NCBI RefSeq assembly: GCF_900115205.1
Contig: NZ_FOYQ01000002.1
Span: 930,001 to 994,000 of the forward strand
DNA: 64,000 nucleotides
Reading direction: 5' to 3'
Source of the DNA: Robiginitalea myxolifaciens
Lineage (GTDB): Bacteria > Bacteroidota > Bacteroidia > Flavobacteriales > Flavobacteriaceae
The position numbers and the translations under genes are program-made. Below are positions 50,296-58,953 of the stretch, piece by piece; positions within the stretch are counted from its first letter, which is position 1, and the number at the start of each line of letters is the position of its first letter. Below the pieces are notes generated by a model. The model worked only from the letters and a program-made list of their open reading frames with translations. It made no database searches and was not told the DNA's origin.

Positions 50296-51885
50296 CTAAA
50301 TAGGTTCTCTGGTGGCTTCCCCATTTACCAAACGGAGTAATCCCATTGGATTCTTGTCCTGCAATTCAGGTGGAAGCTGATCCTGCGGCCAGTTCTGATA
50401 GGAAACCGGACGTACCCACCGGCGTATTGACAAGGTTCCCACTGCGGTAAACCGACTGTCTGTAGAAGCCGGGAAAGGGCCGCCATGTTGCATGGCCGGG
50501 CAAACTTCCACCCCCGTGGGCACCCCGTTAAAAATGAGTCTTCCTACTTTTTGCTGCAAGGCACTGACTACCTCCGGGTGCTGGTTAATTTCGGTTGCTG
50601 CAGCAAGCAGGGTACCTGTTAGCTGCCCGCCGAGGCTATTGATAACCGTGATGAGTTCTTTTTCGTCCTCGCAGGCCACCACCAGAGTAAAAGGGCCAAA
50701 TACTTCGTGCTGCAAGGCGGGTTCTTCCAGAAATGTTGTCCCGTTTACGCGCATGACGCGAGCTGCCGGTGTATTCGGAGGAAGGCTGCCGTTGTATTCG
50801 GCAACGAGTTGCGTCCCCGACTTACCAGACATCTGAGCCGAACCTTCCTGATAATTCTCCAGGATTTTGGGATGTAGCATACAGGCAGGATCTTTGGCAC
50901 ATAGTTCCTTACCCAGGATTTGTGTAAATGCTTCCAATGCCTCGCTCTCCAGCCCGAGGATTAGTCCGGGATTCGTACAAAACTGCCCAACTCCCAAAGC
51001 AACTGAATTGGCGTACTGCTCAGCCCACCACTCCCCTTTTTCAGCGAGGGCTCCGGGTAAGGAAATCACGGGATTGATACTACCCATCTCGGCAAATACC
51101 GGGATAGGCTCTTCGCGTTGGGCCGCTAATCGATACAGGGCGGTTCCTGCCTTTATACTCCCGGTAAATCCAACCCCTTTGATTTCGGGATGTTTAACGA
51201 GTTGCTGCCCAACTTCAATGCCACTACTGTTCAGATTGGAGAAAACACCTTCTGGCATTTGGGTGCGTTGTGCAGCCTTTACAATCGCGCTTGCCACCAA
51301 TTCTCCCGTTGCAGCATGCATGGGATGGCTCTTAACCACCACCGGGCATCCCGCTGCCAGAGCGCTGGCAGTGTCCCCACCAGCAGTAGAGTACGCCAGG
51401 GGAAAATTGCTCGATCCAAATACCGCAATCGGTCCAATAGGCACACTAATTTTGCGTAAGTCCGGTTTGGGAACAGGGGTGCGATCGGGCTGGGCCGTAT
51501 CGATTACCGCTTCTACCCAGGAACCTTCTTCGATCAGGTCCGCAAAGGCACGCAATTGCCCCATAGTTCGTCCGCGTTCGCCCTTGGCACGACCTTCCGG
51601 AAGGCCGGATTCCAACATATAGGTTTGTATGAGCGCATCCCCCAGGGCTTCGATTTCATCGGAAATAGCTCTGAGGAATTCGGCCCTGCGCTTTCCGGGA
51701 AGGGTCTTAAACGATGGAAATGCCGCTGCAGCCATTCCAACCGCCTGGTCGATCTCTTTCTCGCTGGCCTCGACAAACTCCCAGGGATTCGCTGCGTTTT
51801 CCTGGGGGTTAAAGGTTTGAAAACGGTTATCCCCTGCAGCCGAAGGTTCAAACCCGATATAATTCTTTCCGGTGATCTCGCTCAT
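50296..51885 (-). CDS. 2,5-dioxovalerate (2-oxoglutarate semialdehyde) dehydrogenase
   Basis: 529 residues from ATG at 51885. Aldehyde dehydrogenase fold with NAD(P)-binding FGSSNFPLAY, CPVVVKSHPMHAATGE and GFTGSIKAGTAL; general-base Glu in VFAEMGSINPV, catalytic Cys in GVGQFCTNPGLIL, and GPFPASTDSRFTAVG near the end. These belong to the bacterial 2-oxoglutarate semialdehyde dehydrogenase group, longer than the usual 490. It makes 2-oxoglutarate, which enters the citric acid cycle, at the end of hydroxyproline breakdown. Four bases separate it from the DapA-like gene upstream; the epimerase begins 32 bases later. Confidence 0.9.
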   Translation of the reverse strand: MSEITGKNYIGFEPSAAGDNRFQTFNPQENAANPWEFVEASEKEIDQAVGMAAAAFPSFKTLPGKRRAEFLRAISDEIEALGDALIQTYMLESGLPEGRAKGERGRTMGQLRAFADLIEEGSWVEAVIDTAQPDRTPVPKPDLRKISVPIGPIAVFGSSNFPLAYSTAGGDTASALAAGCPVVVKSHPMHAATGELVASAIVKAAQRTQMPEGVFSNLNSSGIEVGQQLVKHPEIKGVGFTGSIKAGTALYRLAAQREEPIPVFAEMGSINPVISLPGALAEKGEWWAEQYANSVALGVGQFCTNPGLILGLESEALEAFTQILGKELCAKDPACMLHPKILENYQEGSAQMSGKSGTQLVAEYNGSLPPNTPAARVMRVNGTTFLEEPALQHEVFGPFTLVVACEDEKELITVINSLGGQLTGTLLAAATEINQHPEVVSALQQKVGRLIFNGVPTGVEVCPAMQHGGPFPASTDSRFTAVGTLSIRRWVRPVSYQNWPQDQLPPELQDKNPMGLLRLVNGEATREPI

Positions 51886-51889
51886 GATT

Positions 51890-52798
51890 CTAAAATTTCG
51901 GCAGTTTCGGACGGTTTTGCATTCCTTTATCGATAACAGCCAGTACCCGCTCGCGCTCCTCACCCACTAAAGGCAAACGCGGCGGACGCACAGGTTCCGT
52001 CCCGATCCCTGTGGCCACCTCGGCCAGCTTAATGTTCTGTACCAATTGCGGGCTAATGTCTAACTCTAAAAGTGGGAGGAACCAACGGTAGATTTCTACC
52101 GCTTCTTCCACCCTTCCGGCCTTGGCCAATTTATAGATTGCGACGGTTTCCTCAGGGAAGGCGCATACCAGGCCAGCTACCCAACCGTCAGCTCCGAGCA
52201 GCAAACTCTCCAGGGCCAGGGGATCTACCCCGGTTAGGATATTCAGATCATTCCCAAAGGCATTCCTCAGGCGTCCGATATTCATAATATTCCGCGTAGA
52301 CTCCTTAACCGCACCCACATTGTTGAGTTTGAGTAATTCCTCGAACATAGGAACAGTAACCTCGATCTTGTAATCGACCGGGTTGTTGTAGATCATCACT
52401 TGCAGATCGGTGGCCTTTGCAATTTCCTGCAGGTATACCAGCGTTTCCCGATCAGTGGATTTATAACGCATCGGGGGCAGCACCATAAGGCCATCTGCAC
52501 CCCCTTCTTCGGCCATTTCTGCCATGCGAACTGCCTCCCTGGTAGCCTGTTCAGCAATGGTCATAACAATGGGGAAATCAGGGCCAACTACTTCACGTGT
52601 ATCCTTGATCAGCTGTGCTTTCTCTTCCTCCCGCAACGTACTGGCTTCCCCCAGGGAACCCCCAAGGACAATGCCTTCCACCCCCGCGGCCACCTGGGCC
52701 CGGATATTGGTTTTGAACATTTGGTTATCCAGTGAATCGTCCGTTTTGAATTTGGTCGTAACTGCAGGCATTACGCCCTTCCACTCGAATTTTATCAT
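51890..52798 (-). CDS. DapA-family deaminase (1-pyrroline-4-hydroxy-2-carboxylate deaminase)
   Basis: 302 residues with the N-acetylneuraminate-lyase/DapA TIM barrel. GVEGIVLGGSLGEASTLREEEK lies around 37-58; the Tyr in YNNPVDYKI and Schiff-base Lys in VGAVKESTRN are present. The hydroxyproline pathway uses such a deaminase to convert the imine to 2-oxoglutarate semialdehyde and ammonia. The context gives this assignment; DapA relatives can act as lyases on other 2-oxo acids. It is the first gene of the operon. Confidence 0.87.
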   Translation of the reverse strand: MIKFEWKGVMPAVTTKFKTDDSLDNQMFKTNIRAQVAAGVEGIVLGGSLGEASTLREEEKAQLIKDTREVVGPDFPIVMTIAEQATREAVRMAEMAEEGGADGLMVLPPMRYKSTDRETLVYLQEIAKATDLQVMIYNNPVDYKIEVTVPMFEELLKLNNVGAVKESTRNIMNIGRLRNAFGNDLNILTGVDPLALESLLLGADGWVAGLVCAFPEETVAIYKLAKAGRVEEAVEIYRWFLPLLELDISPQLVQNIKLAEVATGIGTEPVRPPRLPLVGEERERVLAVIDKGMQNRPKLPKF

Positions 52799-52967
52799 TC
52801 CAGAAATTGATTGGATTTTGCGGTGTTGAAGCTACTTAATTATTCTGAGAACTCGCTACTGATTACAAGCGCGTCATGAACATGAATATCATTAACTTGG
52901 AAGGGTTTTAAGTAATTTGATGAACAATTAAGGAGATAAATTTTCCAACCTGGATAGTAGTTACCGC

Positions 52968-53339
52968 ATGAATGTTCCTAATAACCCTCCAACAGCAAGC
53001 AGCAATAAGGAACGCTGTCTAGAGTACTTGAAGAAATATGCCGAGAAAGATCTGGGAAGCATTGAAAAGATGTTTGCCGATGGGATTGTGCTGCGCGACT
53101 GGAAGATTTACGTGGAAGGGAAGGAAAAAGCGGTGGACGAAACGCGGAAAAACTTTGCAAACGCTGAAACTATTGAAATTGAAGTACTCGCCACCTATGA
53201 AAATGAGAACACAGTTGCTGCAGAATTGAAAATAACCGTAGATTCAACGGAGGAGCTGTATGTTGTCGACGTCATCACTATTAATCCCGAAGGGAAAATA
53301 ACCTCGATCCGGGCCTATTTGGGCAGGGGAGACGATTAG
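52968..53339 (+). CDS. NTF2/SnoaL-like fold protein
   Basis: 123 residues. After a short polar start, RCLEYLKKYAEKDLGSIEKMFADGIVLRDWKI... and KEKAVDETRKNFANAETIEIEVLATYENENTVAAELKITV are the helical start and curved sheet of the NTF2-like group of small cavity-forming proteins. Some are isomerases or hydrolases, and others bind ligands. No catalytic residue can be defined. It is divergent from the hydroxyproline operon. Confidence 0.8.
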   Translation: MNVPNNPPTASSNKERCLEYLKKYAEKDLGSIEKMFADGIVLRDWKIYVEGKEKAVDETRKNFANAETIEIEVLATYENENTVAAELKITVDSTEELYVVDVITINPEGKITSIRAYLGRGDD

Positions 53340-53371
53340 AAATATGTTCCAGTAAATTGCAATAATTGAAG

Positions 53372-53587
53372 ATGTCCAAAAGAAGGCTTTCTATTTACTA
53401 TCGGCTTTTCATAGTTGCAATCCTGGCTCTGATAGTTGCGTTTAGTTCCGATTTCAGCACAGCTACAACAGACAGCATGGATTGGGTTAGTTTTTCAATA
53501 ATCCTTCCACTAGAGACCTGGATCTGCCTTATACTACTGATTATTAGTTATCCGGTGTATCGTTTTTGGAAAAAACGTTTGAGATAA
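53372..53587 (+). CDS. Small two-helix membrane protein, function unknown
   Basis: 71 residues from ATG at 53372 (MSKRRLSIYYRLFIVAILALIVAF). Two hydrophobic stretches at about 10-26 and 46-63 are separated by a short polar loop (SSDFSTATTDSMDW), and the C-terminus is basic (YRFWKKRLR), so both ends are likely in the cytoplasm. I do not recognise a family. It lies between the NTF2-like gene (32 bases) and gamma-glutamyltransferase (49 bases). Confidence 0.55.
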   Translation: MSKRRLSIYYRLFIVAILALIVAFSSDFSTATTDSMDWVSFSIILPLETWICLILLIISYPVYRFWKKRLR

Positions 53588-53636
53588 ATTAATACCTTCA
53601 TAATTCTGCTTCACTAACTCCAACCAAACTAACTGT

Positions 53637-55346
53637 ATGAAATCGCTAAAAAGAATAACCTGCCTGCTTATTTATTTAATAGGTATCCAGGCCGCTACTG
53701 CGCAAACCTACGCCAGGAATGGCATGGTGGTATCGGCAAGTGAAATCGCATCTGAAGTCGGCGTCGATATTCTGAAAAAAGGAGGAAATGCCATTGATGC
53801 TTCCGTGGCTACAGCCTTTGCATTGGCGGTCACCCATCCAACTGCCGGAAACATAGGAGGAGGAGGCTTCCTGGTATTTATGGATGCGTCAGGATCCGCA
53901 ACTACCATAGATTTTCGCGAAAAGGCACCGATGAAGGCTACCGCCGATATGTTTCTGGATGAATCCGGAGAACTTGGTAAAAGTCTGAATCTGTACGGCA
54001 GGGAATCTACCAATAACCATATCGGTCTTAAATCCGTTGGTGTGCCCGGAACGGTAGCGGGACTATATCTCGCTCATCAAAAATACGGGAAGCTTCCCTG
54101 GGCCCAGTTGGTACAGCCAGCCGTGGACTTGGCCAACAACGGGTTTAAATTGACCTGGGGCCTCTCCCGCGCGGCAGTCTTTTTCAACGGGAACTCCCCT
54201 ATCCCCTTTCTGCAGGATTATTTCAAAAACAAGGATGGGGAACTCACTTCCTTTGGGGAAGTTTGGAAACAGCCAGAACTCGCCAAAACCCTATCCATTA
54301 TCCGCGATAAGGGTCACGATGGATTCTACAAAGGGGAAGTGGCGGATGAGATCGCACGCTATATGAAAGCAAATGGAGGAATCATCACCAAAAAAGACCT
54401 TCGCAATTATTCGGCTATAGAACGAACGCCGGTTAAGGGCACCTACAAGGGTTACGAAATTTACTCGATGCCCCCTCCGAGTTCTGGAGGAGTTGCCCTG
54501 ATCGAAATGATGAACCTCATGGAACTCGCCGACCACAGTACCATCGAATTCAATAGTACCGAATATGTTCACCTGGTGGCGGAGGTAATGCGACGGGCTT
54601 TTGCAGACCGGGCGGAACATCTCGGGGATCCCGATTTTAATTTGGATACTCCGATAGCCAAACTTACGTCCAAGGAATTTGCCAAACAGCGTTTTGAAAA
54701 CATTGATTTCTCAAGGGCATCACCAAGCGATACAACGAGATTCGGGCAACTCTACGATGGTACCAGCACCACCCATTTTTCTGTTGTCGATAAAGCCGGT
54801 AACGCGGTTTCACTAACCTACACCCTGGAGCACGGTTATGGCTCGGGAATGGGATCTCCCAAGCTGGGCTTTATTTTCAATAATGAAATGGGGGATTTCA
54901 ATCCTATACCCGGTATTACCACGAGTACAGGTTTGATCGGCACCAATCCCAACCTCATTGAACCCGAAAAAAGAATGCTATCCAGCATGACGCCTACAAT
55001 AGTAGCAAAAGATGGTAAACCTTATCTCGTTATTGGAAGCCCAGGGGGCAGAACCATCATCAACACGGTTTTTCAGACGGTATTTAATGTGCTGGAGTAT
55101 AATATGCCCATAGACATGGCAATTGAGGCCATGAAAATCCATCACCAATGGTTTCCCGATGAGATTCGATACGAAAGGCCCTTGTTATCGCCGGACACGA
55201 GAAAGAATCTTGAAAAAATGGGCCATAAACTCGCACCCAGAGCTTCTTTAGGTGCATTGATGGGGATTGTCATTGATGCAGAGAACGGGGTTCTTATAGG
55301 CGCCCCTGATTCCTCAAGGCCGGATGGTGCTGCTATTGGTTATTAA
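53637..55346 (+). CDS. ggt: Gamma-glutamyltransferase
   Basis: 569 residues with a signal peptide of 22 residues (ending ATAQ). The self-cleaving Thr378 lies in TSTTHFSVVDKAGNAVSLT, the exact position for processing into large and small subunits. Other markers are KGGNAIDASVATAFALAVTHP, GGGGFLVF, FREKAP, SMPPPSSGGVALIEMMN and GSPGGRTIINTVFQTV. It splits gamma-glutamyl bonds, for example of glutathione, in the periplasm and can transfer the glutamyl group. The length is typical. A DUF6090 gene starts 18 bases later. Confidence 0.95.
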   Translation: MKSLKRITCLLIYLIGIQAATAQTYARNGMVVSASEIASEVGVDILKKGGNAIDASVATAFALAVTHPTAGNIGGGGFLVFMDASGSATTIDFREKAPMKATADMFLDESGELGKSLNLYGRESTNNHIGLKSVGVPGTVAGLYLAHQKYGKLPWAQLVQPAVDLANNGFKLTWGLSRAAVFFNGNSPIPFLQDYFKNKDGELTSFGEVWKQPELAKTLSIIRDKGHDGFYKGEVADEIARYMKANGGIITKKDLRNYSAIERTPVKGTYKGYEIYSMPPPSSGGVALIEMMNLMELADHSTIEFNSTEYVHLVAEVMRRAFADRAEHLGDPDFNLDTPIAKLTSKEFAKQRFENIDFSRASPSDTTRFGQLYDGTSTTHFSVVDKAGNAVSLTYTLEHGYGSGMGSPKLGFIFNNEMGDFNPIPGITTSTGLIGTNPNLIEPEKRMLSSMTPTIVAKDGKPYLVIGSPGGRTIINTVFQTVFNVLEYNMPIDMAIEAMKIHHQWFPDEIRYERPLLSPDTRKNLEKMGHKLAPRASLGALMGIVIDAENGVLIGAPDSSRPDGAAIGY

Positions 55347-55363
55347 TCACCAAACCTCAACTG

Positions 55364-56083
55364 ATGATTAAATTCTTTCGACGTATCCGCCAAAGCCTGC
55401 TCTCCGAAAATAAGCTAAGCAAGTATCTCCTTTATGCTGTCGGTGAAATTATTCTTGTAGTAATCGGAATACTTATAGCACTTCAAATCAATAATTGGAA
55501 TGAGGACCGGAAAGAAGAGAAAGCAATTGAGAAAGTGCTGAATGAGATCAAAGACGACTTGTTGGAAGACAAAAAAGAGTTGGAGATAATTCTTGCTATG
55601 CGAAATGAAGATGCGAGTGCACAAAAACGCATCATCCAGGCGGTACAACAGCACGTGATTTTCAACGATTCCCTTTTTAACGATTTGGGACGTGTTGGTT
55701 TGTTCAGACCCTATTTTTCCTCTTCAAAGGGATATGAGCTGCTCAAAGAATTAAATCTCGGGAACCTGGAAGATCGGGAGCTTCGTAATTTGATTTCCAG
55801 ATACTACGAAAGAGCGATTCCGTCGGTTCAGCAAGAGACGAGCGACGACAAACTTGAATTCGAAAGTTTTTGGTTGCCTTATACCCGTAGGAATTTGAGC
55901 GAATGGAAATTTGGGGAATATGCTGTTCCAAGGGACAACAACCAAATCCTGGAAGATGAGGTTTTGCTGGCGTTTTTAAAGACCAACCTGGGAAATTTAA
56001 ACAACACGACCGAGGCCTATGAAGAGGCCTTGGAAACTTCCAATATTTTGATCCAGATGATTGAATCAAAATACAGTGAGTAA
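55364..56083 (+). CDS. DUF6090-type membrane-anchored protein
   Basis: 239 residues. The N-terminus IKFFRRIRQSLLSENKLSKYLLYAVGEIILVVIGILIALQINNWNE is diagnostic of DUF6090 (one helix with GEIxLVVIGILIALQINNWNE). The rest is charged and helical with many Glu and Lys (EKAIEKVLNEIKDDLLEDKKE), perhaps coiled coil. Function is unknown. In flavobacteria such genes often occur as runs of paralogues; a second family member starts at 62187 here. It ends 41 bases before a truncated copy of the Crp/Fnr gene. Confidence 0.82.
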   Translation: MIKFFRRIRQSLLSENKLSKYLLYAVGEIILVVIGILIALQINNWNEDRKEEKAIEKVLNEIKDDLLEDKKELEIILAMRNEDASAQKRIIQAVQQHVIFNDSLFNDLGRVGLFRPYFSSSKGYELLKELNLGNLEDRELRNLISRYYERAIPSVQQETSDDKLEFESFWLPYTRRNLSEWKFGEYAVPRDNNQILEDEVLLAFLKTNLGNLNNTTEAYEEALETSNILIQMIESKYSE

Positions 56084-56124
56084 AATTCTTGCTGAATCAT
56101 TGATAGCGGCGATAAAAGGAGTAC

Positions 56125-56229
56125 ATGGAACAGATCCGACAAATCTTTGAGGCTGCAATCGAAAAGAAGATTCGCGATGAGGAATGGGCGATTTTCAGTT
56201 CCTAGCTAAGCCCGGAGGAATTTCATGGA
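56125..56229 (+). pseudogene. Truncated 5 prime copy of the Crp/Fnr regulator gene
   Basis: The ATG at 56125 opens MEQIRQIFEAAIEKK then IRDEEWAIFSS and a stop at 56203-56205. This aligns residue by residue to the intact regulator gene at 57179 (MQVIRKVFEEAIKQK, IRDEEWAIFSS). Bases 56167-56201 and 57221-57255 are identical over 35 bases, and similarity continues as far as GGAGGAATTTC, after which the rest of the gene is missing. It is a broken duplicate, not a functional gene. The two copies flank the ChbG/YdjC deacetylase gene. Confidence 0.85.
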
Positions 56230-56248
56230 ATAACTCAATAATTAATAT

Positions 56249-57163
56249 ATGAATCTTAAACATTCTACCATACTAACAATCCTTTGCCTGGGAATACAAA
56301 ATTTCCTGATAGCGCAGGAAAACATAGCGACCAAACTGGGCTATTCCCCGGATGCGAAGCTACTGATTATCCATGCCGACGATTTAGGGGTTTCCCATTC
56401 AGAGAATATGGCTTCCCTGAGGGCTATAGCAGAGGGATCCGTAAATTCTGCAAGTGTCATGATGCCTACCCCTTGGGTTACGGAAGTGACCGAATATGCC
56501 AAAGCAAATCCAGACACCCATGATTTTGGATTGCACCTTACGCTCTCGTCTGAGTTGAAAAACTATAAATGGGGTCCTGTTGCCTCTGCAAATGAGGTTC
56601 CAAGCCTGCTAAATGAATACGGCTTTTTCCATGAAGCCTGCCGTACCGATTTAAATCTTGAAGAAGTTGAAAAAGAGATGAAGGCCCAGATAGAACAAGC
56701 ATATTCCATGGGCCTTAGCCCCACCCACTTTGATACCCATATGGGATGCCTGGTTCAAACGGAGGAATTACGAGAGGTTTATTTAAAAATGGGGCAGCAA
56801 TACCAGATCCCTGTTTTTGTCCTTAATCAATTTATAAGTCAGGAACAAAAAGACCAGTACGATGTAAGGGTAGTAGTCGATGAGATGTACACCATGCAAC
56901 CGGATGACTTTAATTCAGGGGTTGCAGATTATTATACCAAAGTCTTGCAAGGCCTAAAACCAGGGTTATCGCTCATATTGATCCATACTGCCTATGACAA
57001 TGAAGAAATGAAGGGAATGACTGTTGACCATCCTTTATGGGGAAATGTTTGGAGACAAAAAGACTATGACTTCTTTACGAGCGAGGCCTGTAAAACCTTG
57101 CTCGAAGAATCGGACATTAAGCTAGTTACCTGGAGGCAGTTGAAAGAGGCGTATTACGACTAA
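56249..57163 (+). CDS. ChbG/YdjC-like carbohydrate deacetylase, exported
   Basis: 304 residues with a signal peptide (LTILCLGIQNFLIAQ). Family metal ligands: Asp-Asp in LLIIHADDLGVSHSEN, His in FGLHLTLSSE, and His in SPTHFDTHMGCL; the end is KLVTWRQLKEAYYD. The ChbG/YdjC fold removes acetyl groups from amino sugars such as chitin oligosaccharides. An exported version is unusual since ChbG is cytoplasmic. The gene is flanked by the truncated and intact copies of the regulator gene, and 15 bases separate it from the latter. Confidence 0.87.
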   Translation: MNLKHSTILTILCLGIQNFLIAQENIATKLGYSPDAKLLIIHADDLGVSHSENMASLRAIAEGSVNSASVMMPTPWVTEVTEYAKANPDTHDFGLHLTLSSELKNYKWGPVASANEVPSLLNEYGFFHEACRTDLNLEEVEKEMKAQIEQAYSMGLSPTHFDTHMGCLVQTEELREVYLKMGQQYQIPVFVLNQFISQEQKDQYDVRVVVDEMYTMQPDDFNSGVADYYTKVLQGLKPGLSLILIHTAYDNEEMKGMTVDHPLWGNVWRQKDYDFFTSEACKTLLEESDIKLVTWRQLKEAYYD

Positions 57164-57178
57164 TGGGCACATCCCAAG

Positions 57179-57751
57179 ATGCAAGTGATCCGAAAAGTTT
57201 TCGAGGAAGCTATTAAGCAAAAGATTCGCGATGAGGAATGGGCGATTTTCAGTTCTAAGTTAATTCGGGAGGAATTTCGTAAAAAACATACGCTCCTTAG
57301 CGTTGGGAAGATTGAACAGTACTTGTCGTTCGTGGAAACGGGTATCATTCGTTATTTCATTCCTAAAATTGAAAACGACCTCACCTTTAATTTTGTCTTT
57401 GAAAATAACTTCACGAGCGGTTATGATTCTTTCATAACCCGGAATCCTTCCACCTACCAAATTGAAACACTTACCCCAACGGTATTGTGGCGAATAAGCT
57501 TTACAGACCTGCAAACAATCTATGCAGATACCGAAGTTGGAAATGCCATTGGGCGTAAAGCAAGCGAAGAACTTTATCTGAAAAAAGTACGCCGGGAACT
57601 TTCATTTATGAATGAGCGTGCCGAAGAGCGCTATCTGAATTTATTCACTGAACAACCGCATCTTCTTAGGCATATTCCGTTAAAATATATTGCTTCTTAT
57701 ATCGGCGTTACCCCACAAGCCTTAAGCCGAATCAGAAAACGAATTACTTAA
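57179..57751 (+). CDS. Crp/Fnr-family transcription regulator
   Basis: 190 residues. Residues 20-130 form the cNMP-binding beta barrel (KKHTLLSVGKIEQYLSFVETGIIRYFI, then SFTDLQTIYADTEVG). The C-terminal 60 residues have HIPLKYIASYIGVTPQALSRIRKRIT, the helix-turn-helix type seen in short Bacteroidota Crp/Fnr proteins. No cluster cysteines, so a redox FNR role is unlikely. Such proteins typically control neighbouring genes; DoxX and a small membrane protein follow on the same strand. Its 5 prime end is duplicated upstream at 56125. Confidence 0.9.
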   Translation: MQVIRKVFEEAIKQKIRDEEWAIFSSKLIREEFRKKHTLLSVGKIEQYLSFVETGIIRYFIPKIENDLTFNFVFENNFTSGYDSFITRNPSTYQIETLTPTVLWRISFTDLQTIYADTEVGNAIGRKASEELYLKKVRRELSFMNERAEERYLNLFTEQPHLLRHIPLKYIASYIGVTPQALSRIRKRIT

Positions 57752-57808
57752 CCCAGGTTCATTGTTTAAAGCGCTGGTCTGAAGGACCTTTGTTTTTAAA
57801 TCACAGAT

Positions 57809-58264
57809 ATGAAACCGCTACTCATTTTAATTACCGTTTTTGTCATTTCTTTTTTGGCACACAAAATCTTCACCGGCAATTTTGAATTTGCCCTGTCCGG
57901 AAGAATTGCCCTAGCCGTAATGCTTTTATTCACTGCGCTCGGCCATTTTTTATTTACAAAGGGAATGTCCATGATGTTGCCGGGATTTGTACCCTTTAAA
58001 ACAGCCATCGTTTACCTTACCGGGGTTCTCGAAATCGCGGCAGCCATAGGGCTTTTCATTCCAAAATTCAGGGTATTTACCGCCTGGTTCCTGATCGTTT
58101 TCTTTATAATGCTGTTGCCCGCAAATATCTTTGCGGCGGTTAAACACATTAACTATCAGCAAGGCACTTTTGATGGTAATGGTCCGGCTTATCTCTGGTT
58201 TCGGGTGCCTTTGCAAGTACTCTTCATTGTCTGGACGTATTTGTCTGCAATAAAATTTGGGTAA
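57809..58264 (+). CDS. DoxX-like membrane protein
   Basis: 151 residues with four helices at about 3-17, 31-50, 66-86 and 92-112, plus a last one around 128-146. The DoxX pattern is present: RIALAVMLLFTALGHFLFTKGMSMMLPGFVPF, VYLTGVLEIAAAIGLFIP and NIFAAVKH. The family takes part in membrane redox reactions or detoxification; this member's role is unknown. It is 57 bases after the Crp/Fnr gene and probably its target. Confidence 0.88.
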   Translation: MKPLLILITVFVISFLAHKIFTGNFEFALSGRIALAVMLLFTALGHFLFTKGMSMMLPGFVPFKTAIVYLTGVLEIAAAIGLFIPKFRVFTAWFLIVFFIMLLPANIFAAVKHINYQQGTFDGNGPAYLWFRVPLQVLFIVWTYLSAIKFG

Positions 58265-58293
58265 ACCCTTAATTTTATAGCATAACCGATGCG

Positions 58294-58752
58294 GTGAATC
58301 ATAAATACGCTCATCACATTTTTTGGGCCTTGTCCCTCTTGGCGATTGTAGTAGGTGCATTTGCCGGAAATGCGACCGTAGACGTAAATATCCACGACAC
58401 CTACTTCGTAATGGAGAAACGATATTTTGCCTATGCGCTTGCTGTACTATTTATGTTATACGGCACAGGATATTGGGTCATTTACAAGGCCAAAAGATAC
58501 CCCTCTAAGCTCCTGTTTGATTCACATCTGGCGATTACTTTGTTATTGCCATTATTGGCATGGATCGCTTTGCGTATGAAAAGGGATACGTACCCCGGGG
58601 AAGACTACCAACAATTCCTACGGGATATGGACTACGATCAGAACTTGATAATGATAGCAGCGGTTCTTCTTTTTATCACCTTGGTGGGCCAGCTACTCTT
58701 TCCTGTAAATCTTATATGGAGTCTGATTAAGGGTCAAAAACACAATTCCTAA
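58294..58752 (+). CDS. Small four-helix membrane protein with an oxidase-subunit-I-like motif
   Basis: 152 residues from a GTG start (MNHKYAHHIFWALSLLAIVVGAF). Four hydrophobic segments near 10-24, 43-63, 78-92 and 116-138. Residues DVNIHDTYFVMEKRYFAYAL recall the DxxxHDTYYVVAH helix of heme-copper oxidase subunit I, but the second and third histidines of that helix are absent and the rest of the oxidase is missing. No family can be named. It starts 29 bases after DoxX and likely shares its transcript. Confidence 0.62.
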   Translation: MNHKYAHHIFWALSLLAIVVGAFAGNATVDVNIHDTYFVMEKRYFAYALAVLFMLYGTGYWVIYKAKRYPSKLLFDSHLAITLLLPLLAWIALRMKRDTYPGEDYQQFLRDMDYDQNLIMIAAVLLFITLVGQLLFPVNLIWSLIKGQKHNS

Positions 58753-58953
58753 ATTTCCGGGTCTTAGGAGTAAAGCCTAAAATCGGTCGGAAAGACAGGA
58801 GAAAATGTTACTTTTCATAAATAAAGTGCTCGATATCATTGAATTGGAAATTGAGGAGTAATTCCACTCGAAAATAGCCAGATCAGTGGGCCTGGTGGAA
58901 GTCCCTCATGGACGGTTTTGCCAACTATTCGGGTTATCTTGTAAAAAACAACT

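Noticed and set aside
49583-51622. Open frames of 238 and 251 codons opposite the hydroxyproline operon
   Set aside because: They lie fully over epimerase and dehydrogenase genes whose catalytic residues are in place.
58806-58862. 18-residue frame MLLFINKVLDIIELEIEE
   Set aside because: Too short, no promoter or conserved neighbour; chance frame in a 200-base gap.
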